NCBI RefSeq assembly: GCF_948329825.1
Contig: NZ_CAOJCM010000002.1
Span: 1,051,777-1,115,776, forward strand
Reading direction: 5' to 3'
From: Paenibacillus sp. JJ-100
GTDB lineage: Bacteria > Bacillota > Bacilli > Paenibacillales > Paenibacillaceae
Length of the DNA: 64,000 bases
Below, piece by piece: positions 34,701 through 42,407 of the stretch; within the stretch, counting starts at the first letter, position 1; each line of letters begins with the position of its first letter. Below the pieces are notes generated by a model that was not told where the DNA came from, searched no databases, and was given only the letters and a program-made list of their open reading frames with translations. Made by a program: the position numbers and the translations under genes.

Positions 34701-36005
34701 TTATACCATATCAATAAGCCTTTTTATCAAAACTGGTTTAATGCCAGTTGCCTCCTGGTAGCGTTGTTTAATTACATCACAGAACTTCGGATCAATCTCC
34801 ATGGTCCTGCAAAGACGATCCATCTGATCACAAGTCATCAGCGTTGATCCACTTCCTCCAAAGAGATCCACGACAATATTTCCAGGTCGGCTGCTGTTCT
34901 TAATCGGTATGGCCAATAGTTCCAGCGGCTTCTGCGTAGGATGAACGTACTTGCTAACATCCCCACGGGATACTTCCCAAACCGTTGATGGTTCAGCTTC
35001 TTCAACTGGTAGGCCAGCTCGCCAAACTGTGCTTTGCCGTCGATCCCCATACCAGGAAGGAGCCTTCTTCTTCAGGTGAGCATAGAAAACAGGTTCATGC
35101 TGCCAACGATACTGCGACCAGCCGAACGATGCCGCGTTCTTAACCCACACGCACTGACTCCGAACAACAATACCTGCAGCATTCATGGCATCTTCGAATT
35201 CTCTCTGATAAGACGAAGGATGGAAAACATAAATACCTGCTGCCAGATCCATCAAACTAGCATAACGTTCAAATACTGCATGCAAAAAGCCCACAAATTC
35301 CTCTGCATGCATGTCGTCATTTTGTATCCTGCTGCGGCCATCAGCGGCTAATCGGGCAGAATCACTCTCGACAGCAACGTTATAAGGTGGGTCCGTCACT
35401 ACCAAGTCGGCCTTCTCTCCATCCATCAAGCAACCGACATCCTCTTCACTGGTAGAGTCCCCGCACATAAGAAGGTGAGGACCAAGCTGCCATATATCCC
35501 CCCGCTGCGTCTCAGGAACCTGAATCTTATCCAAAGCACCTTGAACGTCAAAGTCATCCTCAACGACGGGTTCATCGATCTCTGTATCCGGAATCGTCCC
35601 AAACTCTGCGATTAGATCCTCGAATTCTTCTTGGTCAAAGCCAGACAGTGTCAAATCTGCCCCGCCCTCCTGCAGCTCTTCCAACAATCTACCTAATGCC
35701 TCATCATTCCAGCGCCCTGACACTTTGTTTAAAGCGATGTTCAGGAGCCGTTCCTGTTGATCGTCGAGATCCACAACAGAAACCTGCAGCTCAGTATGGC
35801 CCTGCTCATTAACCAGGATCTTATAACGTTGATGGCCACCGACCATGTTTCCTGTGCGTTCATTCCAGACGATCGGCTCCACATAACCGAATTTTTCGAT
35901 GCTACGCTTCAGCTTTTCATACTCTGGATCTCCAGGCTGAAGGTCAACACGAGGGTTATAGGCTGCTGCATTAATCTGATCGATTGGTACGATTCTGATG
36001 TTCAT
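34701..36005 (-). CDS. ParB-like nuclease domain plus DNA methyltransferase
   Basis: 434 residues from ATG 36005 (AAGGTGGG upstream). Residues about 1-120 are a ParB/sulfiredoxin-like domain (ERTGNMVGGHQRYKIL). The catalytic part has motif IV TDPPYNVAVE near residue 210 and the SAM-binding motif I VDLFGGSGST near residue 390, the beta-class order of amino-methyltransferases (N6-adenine or N4-cytosine). Phages use such enzymes to protect their DNA or to regulate packaging. Target sequence cannot be read. No cognate restriction enzyme adjoins it. Confidence 0.88.
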   Translation of the reverse strand: MNIRIVPIDQINAAAYNPRVDLQPGDPEYEKLKRSIEKFGYVEPIVWNERTGNMVGGHQRYKILVNEQGHTELQVSVVDLDDQQERLLNIALNKVSGRWNDEALGRLLEELQEGGADLTLSGFDQEEFEDLIAEFGTIPDTEIDEPVVEDDFDVQGALDKIQVPETQRGDIWQLGPHLLMCGDSTSEEDVGCLMDGEKADLVVTDPPYNVAVESDSARLAADGRSRIQNDDMHAEEFVGFLHAVFERYASLMDLAAGIYVFHPSSYQREFEDAMNAAGIVVRSQCVWVKNAASFGWSQYRWQHEPVFYAHLKKKAPSWYGDRRQSTVWRAGLPVEEAEPSTVWEVSRGDVSKYVHPTQKPLELLAIPIKNSSRPGNIVVDLFGGSGSTLMTCDQMDRLCRTMEIDPKFCDVIKQRYQEATGIKPVLIKRLIDMV

Positions 36006-36098
36006 TGTATAGTCCCACCTTAGTTGAATAAGTAATGTACTTTTGATATGTTGAATCAAATACGCATGAGCTCATATAAGCATGTAAGGAGGATATTT

Positions 36099-36272
36099 AT
36101 GTCGGTTATAATTGCAACAGATGATCTTGAACTCACATGCCCTCACTGCAATGGAGAAAAACTTGAGATTATCAATGAAGAGAGAGTGACTTGTTCGAAA
36201 TGCGATGGAAAAGGCGTTATTTTAACTGCACTAGGTCAAACATTACTCCACTTCTTTAAAAAACATACTTAG
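36099..36272 (+). CDS. Small two-CxxC zinc-ribbon protein
   Basis: 57 residues from ATG 36099 with AAGGAGGATATTT upstream. CPHC (about 14-17) and CSKC (about 33-36) form a probable zinc knuckle, of the kind seen in DnaJ central domains. It is read against the phage operon and ends at a perfect terminator, so it is a separate unit. Function unknown. Confidence 0.7.
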   Translation: MSVIIATDDLELTCPHCNGEKLEIINEERVTCSKCDGKGVILTALGQTLLHFFKKHT

Positions 36273-36283
36273 TTTTTACAATG

Positions 36284-36318
36284 CAAAAAGGACTAACTGT
36301 TTGGGCTAGTCCTTTTTG
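36284..36318 (+). terminator. Terminator of the zinc-ribbon gene
   Basis: CAAAAAGGACTA (36284-36295) and TAGTCCTTTTTG (36307-36318) are perfectly complementary; it works in either direction. The 210 bp that follow (to 36528) hold no gene that I can see. Confidence 0.88.
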
Positions 36319-36528
36319 TTTGCCCTATTTCTGAGTGGACTTAAATGGGCTAACAATTGTGTTGAGTTGGTTTCAACGATTGGGCAAGTTTCATATTCGT
36401 GCGTACGCTCACTCAGATGCTGTTCTCCACTCCTCAAAGAACTGATTCCTGCAAACCCGGACGTTCACACCTAGTCAAGCTTAAAACGGATCACATTCCG
36501 TCATATGAGAGCAAAAGAAAAACACCCG

Positions 36529-36903
36529 TTAAGGTGCTGTGGTATTAAATCCAATCTGCCTCTTTGGTTCTTCTGGTTCTTTTCTCTGCATTGCAGTAAG
36601 CAAGAAACTAATTTGGGTAACATGCTGTACTAGATGCACAGGGTCACCATTCTCTAAAATTCCGCTGAACATTATTAAGCTAGGATTTTCATAACTTACA
36701 TCTGTGATGTGGAATGTAAGAGCTTGACCATAAGAAACTAACCTTACCCCTACTTCTTTTGAATCATCCAAACTCTGATCAAATTTATTGATCATACTAA
36801 CGATTTTTTTGTAGAACTCACTCGCTGTATTTTCTGCTGGCGTGTTAACAGGTTTAATTACTTTGAAATCTGGTAAATCAAAGTTTGGCATTTTAAACTC
36901 CAT
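36529..36903 (-). CDS. DUF6173-like phage protein
   Basis: 124 residues from ATG 36903 (GGAGGGATAAA upstream). The pattern FYKKIVSMINKFDQSLDD, then GVRLVSYGQALTFHITDV and LIMFSGILENGDPV fits the DUF6173 family, found in Bacillales prophages. Role unknown. It follows a YjcQ-like gene by 17 bp, in one operon. Confidence 0.65.
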   Translation of the reverse strand: MEFKMPNFDLPDFKVIKPVNTPAENTASEFYKKIVSMINKFDQSLDDSKEVGVRLVSYGQALTFHITDVSYENPSLIMFSGILENGDPVHLVQHVTQISFLLTAMQRKEPEEPKRQIGFNTTAP

Positions 36904-36920
36904 TTTATCCCTCCACAATA

Positions 36921-37178
36921 TTAAATCTTCCCTGCCTCTTTAAATTCAATATAATCTCTTCCAGCTTTAGTCAACTTAGCTCCATTGGCAAATACAATTA
37001 AAATCTTGTTAACCGATCCGCCCCTCGAAAACGAAATATTCTCAACTAGTTTATCATCATGTATCTGTTCAATCCATTCATAGAACGATTCCTTATCAGC
37101 GCCAATATCTTCTTTCTTGGGTTCCTTACCTGACTGAATAATCTTTAGGATTTCGTAAACAATATCGCGATCTGACAT
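36921..37178 (-). CDS. YjcQ-family protein
   Basis: 85 residues: DRDIVYEILKIIQSGKEPKK, then ENISFSRGGSVNKILIVFAN, then LTKAGRDYIE. This is the winged-helix-like YjcQ pattern found in phages and mobile elements. DNA binding is likely from the fold; the target is unknown. Confidence 0.7.
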   Translation of the reverse strand: MSDRDIVYEILKIIQSGKEPKKEDIGADKESFYEWIEQIHDDKLVENISFSRGGSVNKILIVFANGAKLTKAGRDYIEFKEAGKI

Positions 37179-37247
37179 TCAACATCCCCCTCTTTGTAGT
37201 GTTTAGGGATATTTTACCTCTTCGGGACAAACAGGTCGAGTAAATTA

Positions 37248-37745
37248 TTAACCTGTCCACACTTTAATTCCCCATCCGATTAATCCCCCAATTATTGCCG
37301 ATAATACCATTCTGCCTACTTCAAGAATTCCCTTGCGTATTTTTCTTTTTATGTCCTGTTTTATAATAGCTAGCTTTATTTCGATTTTAGATTTTAAATC
37401 GCTCTGCAACTCGTTGATGAGACCTGAATAATCTCTATCGCCAATATTGTATAAATTGATCCTTTTGAGATAGCTGATGTGTTTATTATATTGGTCATCA
37501 ATAAATTCGATTAGACTTTCGTGGAAGTAATCAACTTCTCTAAGCTTTATTTCAGAGCGTGATATATCTTCTATGAGTTGGAGTAATTCGGTTCTTAGCG
37601 AGTCGTTTAAAACTCTTAATGATGATTCAACAAGTGCAGAACTTTTTGGTATCCTCTGTGCAGTTGACTCAATATCTCTGTGAACAGGTTCTTTAATTCG
37701 GGCTGCTATGGCCTCTAGTGCTCTTATTAAAATCTCCTTTATCAT
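37248..37745 (-). CDS. Helical protein with a C-terminal membrane segment
   Basis: 165 residues from ATG 37745. It is mostly amphipathic helix, ending in a hydrophobic stretch (VLSAIIGGLIGWGIKVW). Tail-anchored helical proteins like this occur among phage exclusion and bacterial defence proteins, but no family was recognised. GGAGG lies 13 bases upstream, a long spacing; an upstream TTG at 37778 is an alternative. Confidence 0.55.
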   Translation of the reverse strand: MIKEILIRALEAIAARIKEPVHRDIESTAQRIPKSSALVESSLRVLNDSLRTELLQLIEDISRSEIKLREVDYFHESLIEFIDDQYNKHISYLKRINLYNIGDRDYSGLINELQSDLKSKIEIKLAIIKQDIKRKIRKGILEVGRMVLSAIIGGLIGWGIKVWTG

Positions 37746-37788
37746 GTTCCTATTCACTCCTCCCTTTGTATGGAGCAATATTCGATAA

Positions 37789-37938
37789 TTAGGAAGGTTT
37801 TCCCTCTTTAATACATGTGATAGGTCTACTACAGAACTGTTTCACTCCATCCCATCTACCCCATACACAATTTTTACATTTTTCCGGTTGCTTATTGGGT
37901 CGCTCCCGTTTCCTTTTACGTCTTCTGCTGCTAATCAC
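37789..37938 (-). CDS. 49-residue cysteine-containing basic protein
   Basis: GTG 37938 follows GGAGGAATTGAA. The N-terminus is strongly basic (SSRRRKRKRERPNKQ). Cysteines at 22, 25, 38 and 44 have a spacing able to bind zinc (CKNC then FCSRPITC). Such short Arg-rich CxxC proteins recur in Bacillales prophages. Function unknown. Confidence 0.55.
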   Translation of the reverse strand: MISSRRRKRKRERPNKQPEKCKNCVWGRWDGVKQFCSRPITCIKEGKPS

Positions 37939-37959
37939 TTCAATTCCTCCAATAAAAAA

Positions 37960-37982
37960 AGCCGATCCCTAAGGAACGACTT
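37960..37982 (-). terminator. Terminator-like hairpin
   Basis: On the - strand AGTCGTTCC pairs with GGATCGGCT around a TTAG loop, followed by TTTTTTT. It ends - strand transcription coming from the secreted-protein gene at 38212-38997, or attenuates it. Confidence 0.6.
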
Positions 37983-38211
37983 AAATGTGATATGTATGAT
38001 ATTGGTGTTACGTCCTAAAAGCATGCGCCCGAAACGGTCGCCGCAAAAACGCTGCGCTCTTTGCTTTAAAAGCATACATACTTTGTAACTACAGAGGAAG
38101 AACAAGACCATTTTACTGAAGCTACCAAAATCGGGTCAAGGAACAGAAAACGGGTGAGTCCCGATGATCTGGAACAAACCCGTCGTTTTCTTTAATTTAC
38201 TCACTATTTCA

Positions 38212-38997
38212 TTACATACTTGGATATCCAGGAATTCGGAGTACATCAAATCTGAAACCAACATGACGATCTGAAGCACTGTGAGTTTGCAAGCTATCAG
38301 AGAAAAGACCTTTCTTCCAAACTTCAAAGTGTCTTGTCATGTAACGATTGTATGCATTAATCACTGTCTTGTGATTGTCTTTCGAAATGCTCTCACTGTA
38401 GGATGCTGTTGTAGTCCAACTTTGAGACACATTATAACCAACAGTTGCAGATACAACTGATGCGCTGATACCAATGCTAGTATTAAAAGAGTTACCAACC
38501 GTTACAGATTGAGACAGTGTTAGTGTACCGCCAGAGCTTCCGGTCTCTTCTACAGAAGCAACTACATAGTTAGGGTCAACAGTTGCATATTCAGCGCTTG
38601 GATTTTTAGCATACAAGTCACCGATTGCAGCAGGTGCTACTTCATGATCCCAGTTATCGTTTTTCACTTCATCTAAATAAGTAACATCAATAACTTTTAC
38701 TAGATCATTTTCGATTGGATCTTGTCCCGTTGCCAGCAAATATGCAGACGAGTTAACTGGGACATACTCTGTGACGATAGCTCGTTTAACCTCTATCTTT
38801 CCATCAGGAGTCTTAACTTCAATACCCTTAATTCCTTCTGATGTTTTAATCAGAAATTCATCAGATTCGACCAAATTTGTTCTTTGATCATCAGGCGTAA
38901 TCTCTACCTCTGATGCCTTAGCTTGTTGGAAACCAACGATTGTTAGGAAGAGCACCAGACTCAACCCTACTGACAAAATCTTTCTTGCCTTCGACAA
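38212..38997 (-). CDS. Secreted protein with Ser/Thr-rich beta domain, possibly pore-forming-like
   Basis: 261 residues from TTG 38997 (GGAGGTGGATGTA upstream). A signal peptide occupies about residues 1-30 (ILSVGLSLVLFLTIVGF, cleavage near AKA-SE). The C-terminal half (LTLSQSVTVGNSFNTSIGIS, then VSQSWTTTASYSESISK) has the alternating Ser/Thr/hydrophobic pattern seen in aerolysin-type membrane-insertion loops and related secreted proteins, followed by an aromatic/His tail. It has its own control region. Likely cargo; a toxin role is a guess from pattern alone. Confidence 0.65.
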   Translation of the reverse strand: MSKARKILSVGLSLVLFLTIVGFQQAKASEVEITPDDQRTNLVESDEFLIKTSEGIKGIEVKTPDGKIEVKRAIVTEYVPVNSSAYLLATGQDPIENDLVKVIDVTYLDEVKNDNWDHEVAPAAIGDLYAKNPSAEYATVDPNYVVASVEETGSSGGTLTLSQSVTVGNSFNTSIGISASVVSATVGYNVSQSWTTTASYSESISKDNHKTVINAYNRYMTRHFEVWKKGLFSDSLQTHSASDRHVGFRFDVLRIPGYPSM

Positions 38998-39326
38998 TAC
39001 ATCCACCTCCGCAATAATATTGATCTCAACGATCAATTACAATTGTTCCATAATTATCCTAATTAAACAATGGTTTTCATATAAATTTTACATAAAATTT
39101 ACATATAACCCTTCTTATATCCATTATATGTTCACAATTTGCATTAAGTAACCCTTTTTATTAAATCAAACAGAAATGGCGAGAAGAGGAACGCCCCAGT
39201 CATATGCCGCATGTGCGGCTGTGCGTTTCATTCTCGCCCGATTTCCACAATACAAATATATCACGTCTAAAGTCCAATGAACGGCAACAAAGCGGCAAGA
39301 TTCCGGCAAAAAACCGGAACCCCTTT
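38998..39326. other. Intergenic region between secreted-protein and ArpU genes
   Basis: No protein gene is seen. The A/T-rich part up to about 39170 probably carries the promoter of the secreted-protein gene. The remainder holds the structured segment described separately. Confidence 0.6.
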
Positions 39327-39329
39327 TTA
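39174..39329 (+). ncRNA. Candidate structured small RNA with terminator
   Basis: Nested complementary arms: AAAT/ATTT (39174, 39241), GGCGAGAA/TTCTCGCC (39178-39185, 39231-39238), AACGC/GCGTT (39190-39194, 39223-39227) and GCCGCA/TGCGGC (39206-39219). Downstream TTCCGG/CCGGAA (39301-39319) followed by CCCCTTTTT makes a + strand terminator. Together this looks like a folded + strand RNA of about 155 nt. It could also be a 3' structure of the - strand ArpU transcript. Confidence 0.4.
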
Positions 39330-39803
39330 TACAACTGAACTCGCCACATTACGATAAACTGTCAAATGCAGGATCGTGGCCAACGTGTCTAATGCCGCTT
39401 GTTTAATTTCTCGTAACCGTCTGTCACTCATATGCATTTCGCCTGCAATAATGTAATCAAACTCCCCTTCGTGGTCCAGGTAGCTGCGTTGGATCACATC
39501 TTGCTGAATGCTGGAAAGTCTACTCATTGCGAAGGTGAGTCTTTCATCCATACTGATGAGCTGTGCTTCTCTATCCACGTTGTACACAGCAATTGTCTCT
39601 GTTTGCTTGCTGATTGCATTGGTGGACTGATGTTCTCTATATACATAAGCCTGCGTGACTGCCGCTTCGCGTCTTTGAAAACCAATCTGGCGGTACTGAC
39701 GAACAGTTTCAAGATATTCCTCCACAGCGTGGCGGGTAGCTTTTTCATCGATAGGCAGTATGTTGAATGTCAGTTGTAAGTTGTTTTTTCGGCGTTTCCC
39801 CAT
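39327..39803 (-). CDS. ArpU-family late transcription regulator
   Basis: 158 residues. It resembles ArpU/Xpf-type phage regulators: an N-terminal helical part (ATRHAVEEYLETVRQYRQIG) and a C-terminal sigma-like helix-turn-helix (MSRLSSIQQDVIQRSYLD, then MHMSDRRLREIKQAALDTLA). It probably switches on the late (packaging/tail/lysis) operon downstream. Its Shine-Dalgarno is GGTGAGGGG, which lies in a hairpin. Confidence 0.82.
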   Translation of the reverse strand: MGKRRKNNLQLTFNILPIDEKATRHAVEEYLETVRQYRQIGFQRREAAVTQAYVYREHQSTNAISKQTETIAVYNVDREAQLISMDERLTFAMSRLSSIQQDVIQRSYLDHEGEFDYIIAGEMHMSDRRLREIKQAALDTLATILHLTVYRNVASSVV

Positions 39804-39811
39804 TTTGATCC

Positions 39812-39838
39812 CCTCACCGTGTTATAATTTGGGTGAGG
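39812..39838 (-). promoter_or_regulatory. Hairpin covering the ArpU ribosome binding site
   Basis: On the - strand CCTCACC is followed 13 bases later by GGTGAGG, its exact complement, and the second arm is the Shine-Dalgarno of the ArpU gene. Pairing would hide the site, so translation may be controlled. Confidence 0.5.
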
Positions 39839-39851
39839 TTTATTTGATGTG

Positions 39852-39882
39852 TCCCCCGCCTGGCCGCCAAGCTTGCGGGGGA
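39852..39882. terminator. GC-rich hairpin before the ArpU gene
   Basis: TCCCCCGC (39852-39859) pairs with GCGGGGGA (39875-39882). On the + strand ATTTATTT follows. It lies in the gap between the early operon and ArpU, a natural place for a terminator or attenuator. Confidence 0.5.
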
Positions 39883-39889
39883 TATTTAT

Positions 39890-40024
39890 TTATTCTGGAA
39901 TCACTTCACTACAAAATTCATTCCATTCAGCTGCGCAATCCTCTGCGCTCCAGCCGTTTACTAATTCCTGCGGATAACCGTATTCCAACAATAGTGCTCT
40001 ATGGTCTCTTTCCAAACCTACCAC
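39890..40024 (-). CDS. 44-residue acidic phage protein
   Basis: GTG 40024 overlaps the end of the upstream gene (TGAGTGGTAG), so translation is coupled. The peptide (LERDHRALLLEYGYPQELVN, then EDCAAEWNEFCSEVIPE) is protein-like. Similar short genes precede ArpU in Bacillales prophages. Function unknown. Confidence 0.5.
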   Translation of the reverse strand: MVGLERDHRALLLEYGYPQELVNGWSAEDCAAEWNEFCSEVIPE

Positions 40025-40197
40025 TCACCCCCACGTTTGTGATACTTGCTGTTACCATTACGCTGCTGCGGAGCAGTAACGGACTTCTGTAGCTTGTCAG
40101 GCCGTTTAGGTGGATGCTCAGCTCCGATTGCCTTCAGGTGACTTGCTATCTGCTCCGGTGTCCATGTTGTCTTTTCAACTTTGCGATAATCTACCAT
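40018..40197 (-). CDS. 59-residue basic phage protein
   Basis: ATG 40197 follows GGAGGATCTGCTG and overlaps the TGA of the LexA-like gene (TGATG). The sequence starts MVDYRKVEKTTWTPEQIAS and ends with a basic tail. Likely a small DNA- or protein-binding factor; unknown. Confidence 0.6.
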   Translation of the reverse strand: MVDYRKVEKTTWTPEQIASHLKAIGAEHPPKRPDKLQKSVTAPQQRNGNSKYHKRGGEW

Positions 40198-40571
40198 CAG
40201 CAGATCCTCCCTGTTTGAATTCCTTCCTGTAGATCAGTAAGCAAGTTATATACAGCTGCATCATGTGTTTCTTCAATTCCTTGATCTTGAATCCACTTCA
40301 TGATTCCTGCCTGAGTTACGACCTTTGGCCGTTTTCCCTTCTTGGTTAATGCCAGGGTGCGAACCCCACCGGAAGAATGTGTAAGATACCCTTTGCGAAT
40401 AAGTGAATTAATGTGTGAATGAACCGTAGAAGCAGATGAAAGCATGATTCCTTCAGCAATTTCACGGATCGTGGGACTGTACCCGTTGTCCTCAATGAAC
40501 ATCCGAACATAATCATAAATATCTTGTTGCCTGCGGCTGAGAGGCTTGTCCATTATTGAATTCTTTGTCAT
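40197..40571 (-). CDS. LexA-like winged-helix protein without peptidase domain
   Basis: 124 residues from ATG 40571 (GGGAGGAACCGCG upstream). Residues about 10-75 match the LexA DNA-binding domain: SRRQQDIYDYVRMFIEDNGY, SPTIREIAEGIMLSS, then HSHINSLIRKGYL. The S24 autoprotease domain that makes LexA SOS-responsive is absent. It may bind LexA-like operators as a non-cleavable regulator. Confidence 0.8.
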   Translation of the reverse strand: MTKNSIMDKPLSRRQQDIYDYVRMFIEDNGYSPTIREIAEGIMLSSASTVHSHINSLIRKGYLTHSSGGVRTLALTKKGKRPKVVTQAGIMKWIQDQGIEETHDAAVYNLLTDLQEGIQTGRIC

Positions 40572-41032
40572 CGCGGTTCCTCCCAATTCCATAAGCTGAG
40601 CTGACCTTTCGCTGGTACCGGCTCATGCAGCTGAACCACCTCGTCAAGCTGCCAGGCATAGCGACCATCACTGTAATCCCCGAAATGGTACTCATCGGGC
40701 ATATAGCCGCCCCAACAAATCGACCTACCGGAATCTAAACTTAAACGCTCAACCAATCCGTAAGCTCCATATGGACGATTTATGGACCAGACATCATTAA
40801 GGACCGCTTTTGCAATCACTGCCCCTGTTGGCAGCTCGCTCCAATCGTTAATGCTATGTTTCAGCAATGCCTCACGTATTTGAGGGATCAGGCAAGCTTC
40901 CTTATCCACCTTCTGTCCTGCGTGAATAGCAAGCGGGCCGCGGTGCTTAGTCGCCCAACTCCGGGTCTCCAATGTCTTGATGCGCAATGCAACAAGTGTC
41001 GCCCATGGTTGAATGATGGTGACTGCCTTCAT
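40568..41032 (-). CDS. ASCH-domain protein
   Basis: 154 residues. MKAVTIIQPWATLVALRIKT, KTLETRSWATKHRGPLAIHA and GAVIAKAVLNDVW are hallmarks of the ASCH fold (PUA-like beta barrel), which binds RNA or modified nucleosides; some family members are ribonucleases or amidohydrolases. It is the first gene of a small operon with LexA-like and ArpU genes and is read away from the HNH cassette. Confidence 0.85.
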   Translation of the reverse strand: MKAVTIIQPWATLVALRIKTLETRSWATKHRGPLAIHAGQKVDKEACLIPQIREALLKHSINDWSELPTGAVIAKAVLNDVWSINRPYGAYGLVERLSLDSGRSICWGGYMPDEYHFGDYSDGRYAWQLDEVVQLHEPVPAKGQLSLWNWEEPR

Positions 41033-41118
41033 ATCTATCTCCTTTCAAAGACTAATTGCCTATAAGGCGAAATCATGTAAAAATATATGAATTAAACATA
41101 GAGTTAGGTGGTAGTTAT

Positions 41119-42018
41119 ATGACAGAATCAATAAGTATTGAATTAGCTAGAAGAGATTCAATGTGGAATCGTTTAGTAAGCGAGAACGACCCTAACAATG
41201 TAGAACCAGGAATACTTCGTCGGCTACGCTTCTTCTCAGGACAAGCTGGCATATATCGAGATGCCACAACCACTCAGAGTTACACAGATGATAAAGCTGG
41301 AATAGCAGTTTCAATATTACATACAGGTAGGCACTATCCGGATGAAATTTCAGAAAACGAAATAATTTATCATTATCCAGAAACTAAAAGAATAGGCTCA
41401 ACTGATATTAATGAAATACAATCTGTTAAGAATGTTGCTATCTTTAACCTACCAATATTTGTGATTTCCGAAGTAGGTAACATGAGAAAAGTTCAGACGG
41501 GCAAAGTTGTTTCATGGGATGATTTAGCAAAAACTTTCCTTGTTGAATTGAACCCTCTAGACTTTTCAACCAGGCCAAATGAGACAGATTACTTGGATGA
41601 TATCCCTTTTAAACCAACTGTTCCTCGTGCACCTTCCAGGACCGTTACAGTGAGTAACAGAACTGGTCAGCCAAGATTCAAATTTAATGTAGTTAAACGT
41701 TATGGTCCCTGCTGTGCGATATGTGCAATGCAAGCACTACCACTGCTCCAAGCTGCTCACATTATCCCAAAAAAATCAAATGGTTCTGACGATCCACGTA
41801 ACGGACTTGTCTTGTGTGGAAATCATCATTTGGCATACGATTCAGGACTGTTTTCTTTTGACCCTGATACATTAAAGATTCATGTCTCGACTAAAACCAC
41901 CATGCAGAGCATACAAATCACTCGTCAAGATTTGAGCCATCTTCAGAAGCTACCTCATGAAAAAGCTCTCAAATGGCACTGGAAGCAGTGGCAAGCTGCA
42001 CAGAAGGAGCTTCAATAA
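41119..42018 (+). CDS. HNH endonuclease with N-terminal PUA/SRA-like domain
   Basis: 299 residues from ATG 41119 (AGGTGG upstream). The N-terminal two thirds contain AGIAVSILHTGRHYPDEISE and IIYHYPETKR, a pattern seen before HNH domains in modification-dependent (type IV) restriction-like enzymes. The C-terminal domain has CCAIC, AAHIIPKKSNGSDDPRNG and NHHLAYD, the catalytic and zinc residues of an HNH nuclease. It is on the + strand against the phage operons and is followed after one base by a membrane-protein gene. Defence against other phages is plausible. Confidence 0.82.
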   Translation: MTESISIELARRDSMWNRLVSENDPNNVEPGILRRLRFFSGQAGIYRDATTTQSYTDDKAGIAVSILHTGRHYPDEISENEIIYHYPETKRIGSTDINEIQSVKNVAIFNLPIFVISEVGNMRKVQTGKVVSWDDLAKTFLVELNPLDFSTRPNETDYLDDIPFKPTVPRAPSRTVTVSNRTGQPRFKFNVVKRYGPCCAICAMQALPLLQAAHIIPKKSNGSDDPRNGLVLCGNHHLAYDSGLFSFDPDTLKIHVSTKTTMQSIQITRQDLSHLQKLPHEKALKWHWKQWQAAQKELQ

Positions 42019-42019
42019 T

Positions 42020-42322
42020 ATGAAAATAAAGACAGTATGGAGATGGACAAAGATTACTTGGGGACTAACGTATATAGGTTTTGTTGTAATATTTGTAATA
42101 GTGTTAGGATTCTTCATGGCTGGAATGCTCCAAAACAAACAAGTATTAATTGACACTGCCACGATGAGCACAATTACTTTATTACTCGCAATAGCGTCTC
42201 TACCTAATTTGTTAGTTCAATTACTCTCACTCCTTGAAATCAATCAAAAGAAGACTTTTACTGCTACTAAAAAGTGTCCCAACTGTAGACATACTATTGA
42301 CTTAAAAATCACTGAAGATTAA
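42020..42322 (+). CDS. Two-TM membrane protein with zinc knuckle, partner of the HNH nuclease
   Basis: 100 residues from ATG 42020, one base after the HNH stop, with AAGGAGCTTCAATA upstream inside that gene. Two transmembrane helices (about 14-36 and 50-72) are followed by a CPNC knuckle near the C-terminus. Tight coupling with a nuclease suggests a two-part system such as a membrane sensor or tether. No family was recognised. Confidence 0.7.
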   Translation: MKIKTVWRWTKITWGLTYIGFVVIFVIVLGFFMAGMLQNKQVLIDTATMSTITLLLAIASLPNLLVQLLSLLEINQKKTFTATKKCPNCRHTIDLKITED

Positions 42323-42365
42323 AAGTTTAGTAGTACGTATGTTCTTTTTCATAGATTTAACTCTT

Positions 42366-42393
42366 CACCCCGGCCAACTTCTGGCCGGGGGTG
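42366..42393. terminator. Hairpin between converging units
   Basis: CACCCCGGCC (42366-42375) pairs with GGCCGGGGGTG (42383-42393, one bulge). It separates the + strand HNH cassette from the - strand gene ending at 42408. Confidence 0.6.
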
Positions 42394-42407
42394 TTGCTAT
42401 TGAAGGA

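Noticed and set aside
36319..36528. Possible tRNA or small gene in the gap after the zinc-ribbon gene
   Set aside because: No cloverleaf could be built and no frame with a start signal was found.
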